Below are positions 7,716 to 15,393 of a stretch of DNA of 37,826 bases, piece by piece. The translations under genes were made by a program, and so were the position numbers. Under the pieces are notes generated by a model. The model made no database searches, was not told where the DNA came from, and saw only the letters and a list, made by a program, of their open reading frames with translations. Within the stretch, counting starts at the first letter, position 1, and the number at the start of each line of letters is the position of its first letter. Where the stretch lies: NCBI RefSeq assembly GCF_007049795.1, contig NZ_SCFY01000034.1, forward strand, positions 1 through 37,826. The letters run 5' to 3'. This DNA comes from Ectopseudomonas mendocina (GTDB lineage Bacteria > Pseudomonadota > Gammaproteobacteria > Pseudomonadales > Pseudomonadaceae).

Positions 7716-9041
7716 ATGAATAACAGAACCCTGTTAGGACTTTCTCTGCTCACTCTGAGCGTCAGTACCGGGCAAGCTGCAATGGCCGCCGGCGAGAAAG
7801 GCGAGGGATTTATCGAAGGCAGCAGCCTGACCATTCTCAATCGAAATCTCTACTTCAACCGCGATTTCCGTAAAGGCCAGTCCAGCAGCTCGGGTAATGG
7901 CTATTCGGAAGAGTGGGCGCATGGCGTGATAGGCAGATTCGAGTCTGGTTTCACCGAGGGCACCATAGGCTTTGGTGTCGATGCCTTTGCCATGCTAGGG
8001 CTCAAGCTTGACACCGGCGACGGCCGTTCTGGAGCAGGCGGCTCAGTCGACGTGATGCCTTACAATAGCCTCGGGCAGGCTGAGGACAACTACTCCAAAC
8101 TGGGGGGCGCGGTGAAAACTCGGTTCATGGATACCGAGATCAAGGTAGGCGACGTCTTTCCCGTCAGCCCGGTCGTCCAATACGGTGATGCACGGCTTTT
8201 ACCGGAGAGTTTCCGAGGTGTCACCGTGGTCAACAGCAGCGTGGAAGGACTGTCGCTTCAGGGCGGTCGCCTCCACTCGATGAGCCAACCCAATACCAGC
8301 AGCATGCGCGACGGCTTCGCTACCTTCTACGCGGGCGAAGTGGACTCGCCATGGATCGCCTATTTCGGTGGTGATTACACGCTTAATGACAACGTCGGCT
8401 TTAGTCTCTACACCAGCCGCCTCAAGGATGCCTGGAATCAATATTACGCGGGCACCACGCTGAGCTACCCGCTTGCGGACGATGTCGCCTTGATCGGCGG
8501 GCTGAACTACTACAAGGCGGTCGATGAAGGGAGGCAGCTCCTCGGGAGCTTCGATAACAACATCTGGAGCGGCAAGGTCGGCATCCAATTCGGCGCTCAT
8601 ACAGTGCTGGTGGGTCTCCAGCGCAACAATGGCGATGATGACTTCGACTACTTGCGCCAATCGGACTCCATCTACCTCGACAACTCCATCCAGTACAGCG
8701 ACTTCAACTCGCCGAAGGAGAAGTCATGGCAAGTGCGCTATGACCTGGATATGGAGCCTTTCGGTGTGCCTGGATTGAGCTTCATGACTCGATATGCCCA
8801 GGGCTGGGATGCCGACTACAGCAACGCCAACGAAGTCTATATGCGCCGTGATGACAACGGCGATCCGTTGACCAACCAGAAGCGCTGGGAGCGGGACATC
8901 GAGGCCAAGTACGTTGTGCAGTCTGGGTCGTTGAAGGACATGTCCTTTCGCATTCGACAAGCCACGACTCGCGCCACCGACTTCGAGTCGGATTTGGATG
9001 AGTTCCGCCTTATTGTCGAGTACCCGCTGGAAGTTCTCTAA
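7716..9041 (+). CDS. OprD-family outer-membrane porin
   Basis: This 441-residue protein has a signal peptide cleaved after about AAMA, and carries the OprD-family signature near the mature N-terminus (FIEGSSLTILNRNLYFNRDFR). It alternates amphipathic beta strands and Asp/Asn/Gly-rich loops, and ends in an aliphatic residue as barrel proteins often do (LIVEYPLEVL). OprD-family proteins are 18-stranded substrate-specific channels for amino acids, carboxylates and some antibiotics; the substrate of this one cannot be read from sequence. AGGAG lies 5 bases before the ATG. The upstream CopR-like site at 7574 and the position inside the island suggest copper control. It could serve metal or ligand passage across the outer membrane, or it could only be a passenger gene. 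Confidence 0.87.
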   Translation: MNNRTLLGLSLLTLSVSTGQAAMAAGEKGEGFIEGSSLTILNRNLYFNRDFRKGQSSSSGNGYSEEWAHGVIGRFESGFTEGTIGFGVDAFAMLGLKLDTGDGRSGAGGSVDVMPYNSLGQAEDNYSKLGGAVKTRFMDTEIKVGDVFPVSPVVQYGDARLLPESFRGVTVVNSSVEGLSLQGGRLHSMSQPNTSSMRDGFATFYAGEVDSPWIAYFGGDYTLNDNVGFSLYTSRLKDAWNQYYAGTTLSYPLADDVALIGGLNYYKAVDEGRQLLGSFDNNIWSGKVGIQFGAHTVLVGLQRNNGDDDFDYLRQSDSIYLDNSIQYSDFNSPKEKSWQVRYDLDMEPFGVPGLSFMTRYAQGWDADYSNANEVYMRRDDNGDPLTNQKRWERDIEAKYVVQSGSLKDMSFRIRQATTRATDFESDLDEFRLIVEYPLEVL

Positions 9042-9049
9042 CCCTGGCA

Positions 9050-9077
9050 AGCGAGCGGGTTGATTGCCCCGCTCGCT
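9050..9077 (+). terminator. Stem-loop just after the porin gene
   Basis: AGCGAGCGGG and CCCGCTCGCT form a perfect 10-bp stem with an 8-base loop, 9 bases after the porin stop. No T-run follows, so it may protect the 3' end of the mRNA rather than terminate transcription. Confidence 0.5.
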
Positions 9078-9127
9078 CCTTGGTCCTGGTCCCCTCGTAG
9101 TGCTCCTTTGGTTTGGAGACAGCCCTT

Positions 9128-9149
9128 GGCGCCCTAGGGCGCCTTTTTT
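9128..9149 (+). terminator. Intrinsic terminator of the porin transcript
   Basis: The 16-base palindrome GGCGCCCTAGGGCGCC is followed by six T residues on the plus strand. This is a textbook rho-independent terminator, placed between the porin gene and the convergent copA operon. Confidence 0.85.
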
Positions 9150-9217
9150 ACTTAGGTTAAAGGACGTATGAAAATGAGTCGGCCACTACACACAAGCGGC
9201 CGTGCTGGCAGGCAGTA

Positions 9218-9661
9218 CTACTGGGCGGGATATTCTGCAACGACCTGATCAGAACCCGTCTTGGTCAAGCCAATGACCTGGTAGGCATGCTGTACGCCAT
9301 CGACTTCCATGCCGGGGGAGCCCGCCGGCATCCCGGGAACAGCGATGCCCAGCAGATCATCGCGCTTGGTGAGTTCGATGACCTGAGCCGCCGGCACATG
9401 ACCTTCGACGAACTTGCCGTCAATCACCGCGGTGTGGCAAGACGCTAACCGTGGCGCGACGCCCAGTCTTTGCTTCACTGCTGTCATGTTGCTTTCAACA
9501 TGGTCGACGACTTTGAAGCCATTCGCTTCGAGGTGTGAAATCCACTTCTTGCAACATCCGCAATTGGCATCACGATGGACATCAATCGTCAGGGCATCAG
9601 CTGCTTGAACCGCAGACGTGACGGAGAGAGCGGCCAGTAAGGCCAGATATTTAGCTTTCAT
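9218..9661 (-). CDS. DUF411 periplasmic copper-binding protein (CopG-like)
   Basis: With the start at ATG 9661 the protein has 147 residues, a signal peptide (MKAKYLALLAALSVTSAVQA) and the DUF411 core. Key features are the CGCC motif at residues 34-37, Cys75-His76, and the GMPAGSPGM motif at 110-118. DUF411 proteins have a thioredoxin-like fold, and Cys-rich members encoded in copper and silver resistance operons bind these metals. The longer frame up to 9781 is an artefact: it would place about 40 Arg/Pro-rich residues before a perfect signal peptide. The start overlaps the end of the cytochrome gene by 11 bases, so it is probably translationally coupled as the last gene of the copA operon. 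Confidence 0.88.
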   Translation of the reverse strand: MKAKYLALLAALSVTSAVQAADALTIDVHRDANCGCCKKWISHLEANGFKVVDHVESNMTAVKQRLGVAPRLASCHTAVIDGKFVEGHVPAAQVIELTKRDDLLGIAVPGMPAGSPGMEVDGVQHAYQVIGLTKTGSDQVVAEYPAQ

Positions 9662-10493
9662 GTACGTGCTCTTTGCCATCGGCGTGGGTGTGGGTCTTGG
9701 GCGAGGCGTTCGGAGCCTGCTCGGCGTGATGATCACCTCCGTTGGACGACGCCTCATCTCCAGCATGGTGGTCATCGCCACTCATATCCGAATGGTGACC
9801 TGCCTTAGGTGCGGAGCCACCCTCGCTATCCGTAGCCGCGGCATCGTGATGACCAGGCTCTCCAGCATCACCTGATCCATGATGGTCATCGCCACCGCCA
9901 CTATTGTCATGATGGCCAGGCTTGTTGTCGCCGTGCTGTCCTTCATGGTTATGCATCTGCGTTTCCCCACCACCGTGCTGATGGCCGCCACTGGATGCGA
10001 CGAGTGTTTGGTATTGCTTGGCATCCATCGTCGGCAGTTGGTTGAGGAAGGCAACCATGCCCCAGATGTACTCGTCTCCCATGCTCTTGCCCCACGCAGG
10101 CATACCCGTTGCCTTGATGCCATGCTTGATCACCCAGAACGCTGCTGACGGATTGCCATCGACACCGATCTTGGCGAGGTTGGGGGGCGCAGGATAAAGC
10201 GATTGGCTTAGCTCGGTCTCCGCCACACCTGGCGCCAAATGACAGCCGATACACATGGAGTTGTAGTTGCCCGCACCGGCGCGAATAAGAGCTTGATCAT
10301 CCAGGTTGGGAACCTCGATGTCCCGCGAACGGACTTCGATAGAGCGGTCACGGGCCATCGTGAGAAACGCATGCACTGCAGGAAAATGGGGATCGTCGGC
10401 CCCCACGTTGACCACGCCAAAGTAGGCGCCGGCCAGGACAGCTGTGCTACCGACCACGCCGGCCGCCACCAAAGTTTTAATTGTTCTTTTCAT
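9651..10493 (-). CDS. Class I c-type cytochrome with long His-rich tail
   Basis: This 280-residue exported protein has an N-terminal signal or anchor (residues 4-25) and a single c-type haem domain. The haem site is CIGCH at 81-85 and the likely axial Met is Met131 (TGMPAW). The cytochrome domain ends at about residue 165. The remaining 110 residues are a low-complexity tail rich in Gly, Asp and Ser with 21 histidines, many as HH pairs (GHHD, DHHG). The haem domain resembles the cytochromes found in many copper-resistance operons. The tail probably binds several Cu or other soft metal ions. It lies 9 bases after copB in the operon and overlaps the DUF411 gene. A possible role is electron transfer linked to the multicopper oxidase CopA, but this is inference. 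Confidence 0.88.
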   Translation of the reverse strand: MKRTIKTLVAAGVVGSTAVLAGAYFGVVNVGADDPHFPAVHAFLTMARDRSIEVRSRDIEVPNLDDQALIRAGAGNYNSMCIGCHLAPGVAETELSQSLYPAPPNLAKIGVDGNPSAAFWVIKHGIKATGMPAWGKSMGDEYIWGMVAFLNQLPTMDAKQYQTLVASSGGHQHGGGETQMHNHEGQHGDNKPGHHDNSGGGDDHHGSGDAGEPGHHDAAATDSEGGSAPKAGHHSDMSGDDHHAGDEASSNGGDHHAEQAPNASPKTHTHADGKEHVHES

Positions 10494-10502
10494 GTCAGGT
10501 TC

Positions 10503-11492
10503 TCAAAACCACATCCGGATACCGGCGACAAAACGCGCCTCGTCTACATCACCGCCCTCGTCGCGCACCATGTCTGCCGTGTTGCCATAGGAGCGGCTCC
10601 AGGAAACCCCGATATAGGGGGCAAACTGCCTGACAATCTCGTAACGCAGACGCAAGCCGAGCTCGGTATTTGCCAACCCAGACCCCACACCTCGCTCAGG
10701 ATCGTTCTTGCCGTAGAAGTTCATTTCGGCAGTTGGCTGGAGAATCAGCCGGTTGGTCAGCAGAATGTCGTACTCGCCCTCCAGTCGGGCAGCAGTTTGG
10801 CCATTCTCGCCGACGAAGGCCGTGGCTTCGGCCTCAAAGGCGTAAAGCGCCATGCCCTGGATACCGAAGGCGGCCCAAGTCTGCGGCGACTCCGGTTTGA
10901 AGTCCTGGCGAACGCCCGCGACGACATCCCACCAAGGGCCGATCGAGCGGCCGTACAGCAGCTGTAATTCAGCATCCTCGGTCACGCCGTTGGTACGCTC
11001 GCCTTCGGAGCGGAACCAGACCCGGTTGATATCACCGCCTACCCAGCCCGACGCATCCCAGGCCAGGGTGCTGCCCTCATCTGCGTCCTGGTATTCGAGC
11101 TGATCGAGCAGGAAAAAACTGTTGATGGCGCTGTCGTGAACCTTGTGGCCAGGTAATGGCGGGAAAGCCGCTTGGCGATCAGCATCCGTCAGAACGGGAA
11201 TCGGCGTACGGCTGGTGGTTCTCGGGGCTTCAGCGGAGCCATGGTTCATCTTTGAATGATCCATGCCCTCCATCTGTCCTTGCATGGCGCCATGCCCCAT
11301 CTTGCTGTGATCCATAGCCTGGGCCTTCTCTTGGCTCTGGCCGTGGCCCATCTGGCTGTGGTCCATCGACATGGAGCCGTGCCCCATTGCCGAATGATCC
11401 ATTTCTTCCGCAGCCTGGGTAACGCCGCCGCTGAGTGCACTCAGCGACACGGCCAGCGCTATGAGGGACGGGCGTGAAAACCTAGTGGTCAT
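10503..11492 (-). CDS. copB: CopB/PcoB outer-membrane copper-resistance protein
   Basis: The start at ATG 11492 gives 329 residues with a normal signal peptide (MTTRFSRPSLIALAVSLSALSGGVTQA); a start at 11525 would add 11 polar residues and is less likely. Residues about 30-90 hold Met/His repeats of the form MDHSxMGHG, which bind copper. The C-terminal 210 residues form the CopB beta-barrel domain, with the typical INSFFLLDQLEY opening, the WDVVAGVRQD block and a terminal Phe (AGIRMWF). CopB works with the multicopper oxidase CopA in copper sequestration or export at the outer membrane. It overlaps the preceding small gene by 11 bases. Confidence 0.94.
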   Translation of the reverse strand: MTTRFSRPSLIALAVSLSALSGGVTQAAEEMDHSAMGHGSMSMDHSQMGHGQSQEKAQAMDHSKMGHGAMQGQMEGMDHSKMNHGSAEAPRTTSRTPIPVLTDADRQAAFPPLPGHKVHDSAINSFFLLDQLEYQDADEGSTLAWDASGWVGGDINRVWFRSEGERTNGVTEDAELQLLYGRSIGPWWDVVAGVRQDFKPESPQTWAAFGIQGMALYAFEAEATAFVGENGQTAARLEGEYDILLTNRLILQPTAEMNFYGKNDPERGVGSGLANTELGLRLRYEIVRQFAPYIGVSWSRSYGNTADMVRDEGGDVDEARFVAGIRMWF

Positions 11493-11793
11493 GGTTCGAA
11501 CCTGCTTCGGCTTCGGTGCCGCCATGCTTATCCATCATCTTCTCGTGCCCCATATCGTCATGGTTCATACCCTCATGATCCATGGCGCCATGATCCATCT
11601 GATGGCCAGCGGCCTTGCCTTTCGATTGATCTGCAGGCTTGTCACTGGCGTCGGGCGCAGCCGACTCGGCAGCATGTTGTTCGTGCTCGCTGTGCCCCTC
11701 ACCTGCCAATGACGTCGGCGCGTGCAGAACAGCCAAAAGACTGAACATCGCTGCGCTGCCAAACAGGGCATTACGCTTCATAAAAGTACTCAT
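11482..11793 (-). CDS. Small Met/His-rich exported protein between copA and copB
   Basis: This 103-residue protein has a signal peptide ending LAG at about residue 31. The mature chain is acidic and rich in His and Met, with a run of MDHGAMDHEGMNHDDMGHEKMMDKHG type, and ends HDH. A good AAAGGAG precedes the ATG at 11793, which supports MSTFMKRN over the internal MKRN start. The Met/His spacing matches the copper-binding repeats of the neighbouring CopA and CopB, so it is probably a periplasmic copper-binding or copper-delivery protein. It lies 12 bases after copA and overlaps copB. I do not assign a named family. Confidence 0.85.
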   Translation of the reverse strand: MSTFMKRNALFGSAAMFSLLAVLHAPTSLAGEGHSEHEQHAAESAAPDASDKPADQSKGKAAGHQMDHGAMDHEGMNHDDMGHEKMMDKHGGTEAEAGSNHDH

Positions 11794-11805
11794 CAGAAAT
11801 CTCCT

Positions 11806-13572
11806 TTACTCATCCACACGGACTTCACGGAACATGCCCGTTTCCATGTGGAGCAACAGGTGGCAGTGATAGGCCCAACGCCCCAACGCATCGGCGGTCA
11901 CCCGATAGCTGCGCTTGGAACCTGGCGGCATGTCGATGGTGTGTTTACGCACCAGGAAATTGCCGTTCGCATCCTCCAGATCACTCCACATGCCATGAAG
12001 ATGGATCGGGTGAGTCATCATGGTGTCGTTGACCAGCGTGATGCGAACACGCTCGCCGTACTTGAGGCGCAGAGGCTCGGCGTCAGAGAACTTGATTCCA
12101 TCGAAGGACCAGGAGAATTTCTCCATATGCCCGGTGAGGTGCAGCTCGATGGTGCGACTTGGCTCACGCCCGTCCGGATCAGGGAAGGTGCTGCGCAGGT
12201 CAGAGTACGTGAGGACGCGTCGGCCGTTGTCTCGCAAACCAATACCTGGGTCGTCCAACTTATGCGTTGGTGTCATGGTTTGCATATCGACCAGCGGGTT
12301 GTTGGTCTCTGAGGCTGGGTGTGCCTGCATGGCACCTGCCATGCCTGCCATGCCTGCCATGCCCGAATGATCCATTCCAGCCATCTGGCTGTGATCCATG
12401 CCGGCCATGCCACCCTGCATGCTCCCATGATCCATGCCGCCCATGCTGCCGTGGTCCATGCCCATGTCACCCATGGCAATCAGTGGGCGCGGGTCAGGGC
12501 TTGGTACCGGTGCACTCAACCCTTCCTGTACCGCAAGGGTGCCGCGCGCATAGCCAGTGCGGTCCATGGATTGGGCAAACACGGTATAGGCCTGTTCGCT
12601 GTCTGGTTCGATGATCACGTCGTAGGTCTCGGCCACGGCGATACGGAACTCGTCGACGCTGACCGGTTTGACGTGCAGACCATCGGCCGCAACCACAGTC
12701 ATCTTCAGGCCTGGGATGCGCACATCGAAGTACGTCATGGCCGAGGCATTGATGAAACGCAGACGAATCTTCTCGCCCGGTTTGAATATGCCGGTCCAGT
12801 TGCCATCAGGTGCCTGGCCGTTCATCAGGTAGGTGTAGGTGTAGCCACTGACGTCGGCGAGATCAGTCGGGCTCATCTTCATTTCGGCCCACATCTTACG
12901 GTCGGCTACGGCGGCGGACCAACCCATCTCGCTTACGTCATCGATGAAGTCACCAACGGTGCGTTTGTGCTGGTTGTAGTAGTCCGACTGTTTCTTGAGC
13001 TTGGCCAGTACCCGCGTTGGATTTTCATCCGTCCAGTCGCTCAGCAACACGACGTAATCACGGTCGTAACTGAAGGGCTCGGGCTCCTTGGCATCGATGA
13101 CCAGCGCACCGTATACGCCGACCTGCTCCTGGAGCCCAGAATGGCTGTGATACCAGTAGGTGCCGTTCTGGTTGACCTTGAACTTGTACTCATACATGCC
13201 ATCAGGGGCGATGCCATGGAAGCTCAGGCCAGGAACGCCATCCATGTTCGCCGGAAGGATGATGCCGTGCCAATGGATGGAGGTGTCCTCCTTGAGGCGG
13301 TTGCGCACGCGCAATGTGACGGTATCGCCTTCGCGCCAACGAAGAATCGGCCCAGGGAGCGAGCCGTTGATGGTCATGGCCGTGCGCGCTGCGCCGGTGA
13401 TGTTCACCGGGGTTTCACCGATGAATAGGTCGAATTCGTTACCAGTCAGTACGTTGGGCTGGCCGGGGCTGTTCACCGCCCAGACCGGCGTGCGCCACAT
13501 GCCCATGCCGCCGAGAATACCGGCGGCGGCGAGGCCTTTGACGAAAGTACGTCTTGTGGTTTTGCTTTGCAT
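11806..13572 (-). CDS. copA: Multicopper oxidase CopA/PcoA type
   Basis: This is a periplasmic Cu(I) oxidase of the PcoA family, 588 residues. A Tat signal (TTRRTFVKGLAAAG, residues 5-18) implies export in folded form with copper loaded. Copper-binding motifs are present in order: HWHG (type 2/3), WYHSHSG, HPIHLHG, and HCHLLLHMETGM near the C-terminus, which holds the type 1 His-Cys-His-Met set. Between domains 2 and 3 lies a Met-rich segment with repeats such as MDHGSMGGMDHGSM and GMAGMAGMAG, typical of PcoA enzymes that bind extra Cu(I). It is the first gene of a five-gene minus-strand operon, and a CopR-like box lies about 165 bases upstream. Confidence 0.96.
   Translation of the reverse strand: MQSKTTRRTFVKGLAAAGILGGMGMWRTPVWAVNSPGQPNVLTGNEFDLFIGETPVNITGAARTAMTINGSLPGPILRWREGDTVTLRVRNRLKEDTSIHWHGIILPANMDGVPGLSFHGIAPDGMYEYKFKVNQNGTYWYHSHSGLQEQVGVYGALVIDAKEPEPFSYDRDYVVLLSDWTDENPTRVLAKLKKQSDYYNQHKRTVGDFIDDVSEMGWSAAVADRKMWAEMKMSPTDLADVSGYTYTYLMNGQAPDGNWTGIFKPGEKIRLRFINASAMTYFDVRIPGLKMTVVAADGLHVKPVSVDEFRIAVAETYDVIIEPDSEQAYTVFAQSMDRTGYARGTLAVQEGLSAPVPSPDPRPLIAMGDMGMDHGSMGGMDHGSMQGGMAGMDHSQMAGMDHSGMAGMAGMAGAMQAHPASETNNPLVDMQTMTPTHKLDDPGIGLRDNGRRVLTYSDLRSTFPDPDGREPSRTIELHLTGHMEKFSWSFDGIKFSDAEPLRLKYGERVRITLVNDTMMTHPIHLHGMWSDLEDANGNFLVRKHTIDMPPGSKRSYRVTADALGRWAYHCHLLLHMETGMFREVRVDE
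12337..12363. repeat. Three perfect 9-base tandem repeats inside copA
   Basis: CCTGCCATG occurs three times head to tail. On the minus strand it encodes repeated Met-Ala-Gly units in the Met-rich segment of copA. This is where copy number could vary by slippage without breaking the frame. Confidence 0.85.
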
Positions 13573-13734
13573 GCCGTTATGTCCAATCCGTCAGATGAGC
13601 CGGTGATATGCATCCGGTCTCGGGTTCATTGACTGCTCCAGTGTCGGGAGATTTGATCTTCAAGCCTTGCGTGCTGCGCAAGTTCCCCCTGACACCAAGC
13701 AGTATGAAACTGCCATATCTCAACCATCCGGGTG

Positions 13735-13750
13735 ATTACATTTCTGTAAG
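13735..13750 (-). promoter_or_regulatory. CopR-box-like site upstream of copA
   Basis: Plus-strand ATTAC-N5-TGTAAG; read on the minus strand this is CTTACA-N5-GTAAT, one mismatch to the recalled consensus CTGACA-N5-GTAAT. It lies between the 3' end of ptrA (13762) and the copA start (13572), and is the likely activator site for the copA operon. Confidence 0.65.
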
Positions 13751-13761
13751 GTTGAGGGGGC

Positions 13762-13968
13762 TCAGCAGCTGGCGTGTTCCGCCTGTTTGGCTTGGCTGCC
13801 GGCGACAGGAGCTTCATCGTTCTGCTGCTTGGCAAACTGATAGGCTTCCAGCGAGACCTGGCGGGCTTGTTCCATGCGTGCAAACGTGCGATCAGCACCG
13901 CCTTCGGCCATCGCCAGGCTGGAAACACTCAGGGCAGCAACTACAAACAGGGTTTTGATCGATTTCAT
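13762..13968 (-). CDS. ptrA: PtrA family copper-inducible periplasmic protein
   Basis: This 68-residue exported protein has a signal peptide (MKSIKTLFVVAALSVSSLAMA), and its mature part starts AEGGADRTFARMEQAR. It closely resembles P. aeruginosa PtrA, a small protein first described as a type III secretion repressor and later as a copper-induced periplasmic protein under CopR. It has a single Cys as its last residue and a helical Gln/Ala-rich body. It shares its N-terminal module with the products at 7226-7558 and 24286-24645. A perfect CopR box at 14073-14088 lies about 105 bases upstream and is shared with the divergent bufferin genes. Confidence 0.85.
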   Translation of the reverse strand: MKSIKTLFVVAALSVSSLAMAEGGADRTFARMEQARQVSLEAYQFAKQQNDEAPVAGSQAKQAEHASC

Positions 13969-14072
13969 TTCGTTAATCCTCAGAAGTTTAGAAGCCCCTG
14001 TAACTAGTGGGGACGAGCGTTAAGCTCGCTGCTACGTTAACCACGACGCCCTGTCAGCAACCTGATCCGAAC

Positions 14073-14088
14073 ATTACAGTTCTGTCAG
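14073..14088. promoter_or_regulatory. Perfect CopR box between ptrA and bufA
   Basis: ATTAC-AGTTC-TGTCAG is an exact match (in reverse orientation) to CTGACA-N5-GTAAT, the CopR site I recall for P. aeruginosa. It lies between divergent ptrA (start 13968) and bufA (start 14252), so one site could drive either or both. Confidence 0.75.
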
Positions 14089-14251
14089 TTTGCTATTTCT
14101 TTCTTGTAGGCCCTCCTGAAGGCTCGGTACTGTCTTCCTGCCCGCGCAGCCTTGCGGATTCCATGGGCCTGATCGGTAGCAATGCCTGAGCTAACTCGTT
14201 CATTCGCACCGACGGATCGCGACCATCAAACAATCAAGAGAGATAGCCACT

Positions 14252-14512
14252 ATGTCGAACAAATCCAACGTAGCTACCGGTGCCGCCTTGGCTCTGGTGG
14301 CCGCCAGCCTGTTCTCCACCCTGCCCGTCCAGGCTGCTCAGGAAACCAAAGCAGCAGAAGTGAAGTGCTTCGGGATCAATGGTTGCAAAGGGCAGAACGA
14401 CTGCATGACCGCGAAAAACGACTGCAAAGGCCAAGGCGAATGCAAAGGCCAAGGGTTCAAGTTGATGACCCAGACCAAATGTGACGAAGCCGGTGGCAAA
14501 ACCAGCGAATAA
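14252..14512 (+). CDS. bufA: Bufferin-type metallophore precursor (BufA2-like)
   Basis: This 86-residue precursor has a signal peptide at residues 1-29 (cleavage near VQAA). The mature core carries six cysteines at 39, 45, 51, 58, 64 and 77, in the pattern VKCFGINGCKGQNDC, then NDCKGQGECKGQGF. Bufferins are RiPP-type copper-chelating peptides in which a DUF692 (MNIO) enzyme with a DUF2063 partner converts Cys residues to thiooxazole-type heterocycles. They are exported and buffer copper in the periplasm. Here both enzyme genes follow directly, which makes the assignment strong. AAGAGAG precedes the ATG. Which cysteines are modified cannot be read from sequence. The CopR box at 14073 suggests copper induction. 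Confidence 0.88.
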   Translation: MSNKSNVATGAALALVAASLFSTLPVQAAQETKAAEVKCFGINGCKGQNDCMTAKNDCKGQGECKGQGFKLMTQTKCDEAGGKTSE

Positions 14513-14556
14513 GGCGGTTCAGGGGAGTGCATGCCACTCCCCTGCTGGAGTCTCGA

Positions 14557-15393
14557 ATGAGTAAGCGCAAAACTCTGGGTTTCGGTCTTGGCCTTCGTAA
14601 CGAGTATTACCGGCAGATCCTGGAGGAACGGCCTGCGGTCGACTGGTTCGAGATCATTTCCGAGAATTACCTGGTGGAGGGCGGCAAGGCTCTCTACTTC
14701 CTTGATGCGATCGGCGAGCACTACCCCCTGGTGATGCACGGAGTATCTCTTTCGATTGGCGGCTCACATGCCTTGGACATAGACTACCTACGACAGCTCA
14801 AGCAGCTGGCGGATCGGGTGCAGCCTCAGTGGGTGTCTGATCACCTGTGCTGGAGTCGAGGCAACGCCCATCAACTTCACGATCTGCTACCGCTGCCGTT
14901 TACCCAGGAGAGCCTGCTGCATGTCGCGGCCCGGGTGCGCTTGGTGCAGGATGTTTTGGAACGTCCCATCGTGCTGGAGAACGTTTCCTCCTACGTGCAG
15001 TGGACAACATCCAGCATGAGCGAGTCTCAGTTCCTCTCGGAGCTCAGTTACCTGACCGGGTGCGAGCTGCTTCTCGACGTGAACAACGTCTACGTCAGTT
15101 CGCGCAACCAGGGTTTCGACCCTTGGCAGTTCATCATGGAATTGCCGCACGAGCGGATTCGGCAAATTCACCTGGCCGGGCACAGCGATTACGGGCAGTA
15201 CCTCATCGACACCCATGACCAGCCCATCGCTGATCCGGTTTGGTCTCTCTACAGCAAGACTTTGAGCTACTTGGGCCCGACATCGACCTTGATCGAGCGG
15301 GATGACCAGTTTCCGCCGCTGGAAGAGCTGTTGTCCGAATTAGCACATGCCCGTGCTATCGCCAAATCTGTGATATCGGGGGCCACCCCTTGA
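14557..15393 (+). CDS. bufB: DUF692/MNIO bufferin-modifying enzyme (BufB)
   Basis: This is a multinuclear non-haem iron oxygenase of the DUF692 family, TIM-barrel fold, 278 residues from ATG 14557 (GGAG six bases upstream; a GTG at 14527 would add an unlikely 10-residue lead). Conserved metal-site elements are visible: GFGLGLR at the N-terminus, His61 (MHGVSLSIGG), SDHLCW at 95-100, Glu141 (LENVSSY), Asp174 (LLDVNNVYVS), His205 and His209 (IHLAGH), Asp218-His220 (DTHD) and Glu247 (LIERDD). MNIO enzymes oxidise Cys residues of precursor peptides, as in methanobactin and bufferin synthesis. The precursor is 44 bases upstream and the partner gene overlaps the stop codon. Confidence 0.93.
   Translation: MSKRKTLGFGLGLRNEYYRQILEERPAVDWFEIISENYLVEGGKALYFLDAIGEHYPLVMHGVSLSIGGSHALDIDYLRQLKQLADRVQPQWVSDHLCWSRGNAHQLHDLLPLPFTQESLLHVAARVRLVQDVLERPIVLENVSSYVQWTTSSMSESQFLSELSYLTGCELLLDVNNVYVSSRNQGFDPWQFIMELPHERIRQIHLAGHSDYGQYLIDTHDQPIADPVWSLYSKTLSYLGPTSTLIERDDQFPPLEELLSELAHARAIAKSVISGATP

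Noticed and set aside
9168..9248. A 26-codon frame (MKMSRPLHT...) after the porin terminator with AAAGGA upstream.
   Set aside because: The ribosome-binding spacing is too short (about 3 bases), and the frame overlaps the DUF411 gene on the other strand.
12330..12480. A possible CRISPR-like or other repeat array.
   Set aside because: The repeated bases encode the Met/His repeats of copA, and there are no spacers of regular length.
12319..13428. A 369-codon plus-strand open frame antisense to copA, rich in His.
   Set aside because: It mirrors the Met/His-rich copA frame, has no ribosome-binding site or family features, and copA is certain on the other strand.
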